Assembly: GCA_004299465.1 (NCBI GenBank)
Contig: SCST01000468.1
Coordinates: 1 to 6,424, forward strand
From: Methylovulum sp.
GTDB lineage: Bacteria; Pseudomonadota; Gammaproteobacteria; Methylococcales; Methylomonadaceae
DNA length: 6,424 nucleotides
Reading direction: 5' to 3'
In this document: in pieces, positions 5,967 to 6,424 of the stretch
How the letters are laid out: the number at the start of each line of letters is the position of its first letter
How positions within the stretch are numbered: the stretch's first letter is position 1
Notes under the pieces: model-generated
The model's database searches: none
Seen by the model: the letters and a program-made list of their open reading frames with translations, nothing else
What the model was told of the DNA's origin: nothing
Translations under genes and position numbers: made by a program

Positions 5967-6424
5967 CTAAACCGACAAGCCTGCGCATTCATCCGATAAC
6001 GCCTGCATGTTGACGCCGTAACACCGCTCCCGGCTCATGATGTCGGTAGCCCAACGCTGATGCGTCGCCACTTCACACATCGCATTATGCATTTTAAAAA
6101 CCGCCGGGGCTTCCTTTTCGCTCAGGCTTACAGCCATTTGATAATCTTCGGCATCGACGGCGTACGCGGCCTCGATAATGGCTATTTGCGCCGGATGAAT
6201 CGCAGTTTTACCAACCAGGCCATAGGCCAGGTCCAGCCGGATCTCTTTTTGCAACATCGCGACATCATCCAGGTATTCAAATACCGGCGCTGACAACGCG
6301 AAACCATAGGGTTTGAACACGGTAACGAGTTGCGAAATAATATTGCCCAGGGGCGTTTCATAAAGCGTCAAGCCTCTGGGCCTGCGCAAAGCCAGCAAAT
6401 TCATCAAATCATTGCCGCCTATCC
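5967..6424 (-). CDS. CitE/HpcH-HpaI family lyase of the Ter-associated type, N-terminus cut by the right edge
   Basis: The last 151 residues are visible, with stop TAG at 5969-5967; the frame is open to the window edge. The segment IGGNDLMNLLALRRPRG followed by TLYETPLGNIISQLV, and then the signature GLVGKTAIHPAQIAIIEAAY, mark the C-terminal barrel part and lid of the citrate-lyase-beta-like HpcH/HpaI superfamily, whose members cleave or form C-C bonds in acyl-CoA or related substrates with Mg2+. The region KMHNAMCEVATHQRWATDIMSRERCYGV is like that of the CitE-like enzymes found with Ter genes, where they belong to a predicted biosynthetic module with ATP-grasp, phosphoribosyltransferase and HAD proteins. 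The adjoining terA remnant and terB support that assignment. The substrate is unknown. The final residues after CYGV may be altered: the stop is followed in frame by terA-like sequence, suggesting a deletion junction near the 3' end. The N-terminal catalytic region lies outside the window. Confidence 0.82.
   Translation of the reverse strand, partial: IGGNDLMNLLALRRPRGLTLYETPLGNIISQLVTVFKPYGFALSAPVFEYLDDVAMLQKEIRLDLAYGLVGKTAIHPAQIAIIEAAYAVDAEDYQMAVSLSEKEAPAVFKMHNAMCEVATHQRWATDIMSRERCYGVNMQALSDECAGLSV

Noticed and set aside
5734..5970. 78-codon plus-strand ORF across the palindromic element
   Set aside because: Its openness comes from the GC-rich palindrome; the minus strand carries recognisable Ter-like sequence on both sides.

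Overview
The window looks like a chromosomal segment of a gammaproteobacterium. The gene families (bacteriohemerythrin fused to a sensor kinase, HDOD protein, TerB, CitE-like protein of the Ter type) and the balanced base composition would suit a methanotroph-like member of Methylococcales, but no taxonomic marker is present and this placement is inference. No tRNA, rRNA, CRISPR array, transposase or phage gene was seen.

Left part (1-3067, all on the minus strand): a probable three-gene signalling operon, read right to left. It encodes a 596-aa bacteriohemerythrin-PAS-histidine kinase, a 43-residue small ORF with a strong ribosome binding site, and an HDOD-domain protein that runs off the left edge. 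Gaps are 27 and 8 nt. The kinase carries all seven di-iron ligands of a hemerythrin, so it probably senses O2 or redox state. The HDOD protein is a plausible downstream partner; no receiver domain is visible.

Middle (3068-5057): a 199-bp divergent intergenic region, then uidA on the plus strand. This is a complete 596-aa family 2 beta-glucuronidase with both catalytic glutamates and the N-x-K carboxylate-recognition motif. Its active-site loop region is shorter than that of E. coli UidA, and no glucuronide transporter or regulator is next to it.

Right part (5058-6424, genes on the minus strand): the 3' end of a tellurite-resistance-type (Ter) cluster. In transcription order it holds the C-terminal part of a CitE/HpcH-like protein (cut by the right edge), a broken remnant that I read as the C-terminus of terA, and an intact terB. 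The terA remnant starts in frame directly after the citE-like stop codon, has a one-base-type frameshift, and is interrupted by an 80-bp REP/MITE-like palindromic element. uidA and terB converge, and an exact 9-bp inverted repeat fills the gap between their stop codons.

Most worth following up: the decayed terA with its palindromic insertion, the uncatalogued small ORF in the hemerythrin-kinase operon, and the variant GUS loop.
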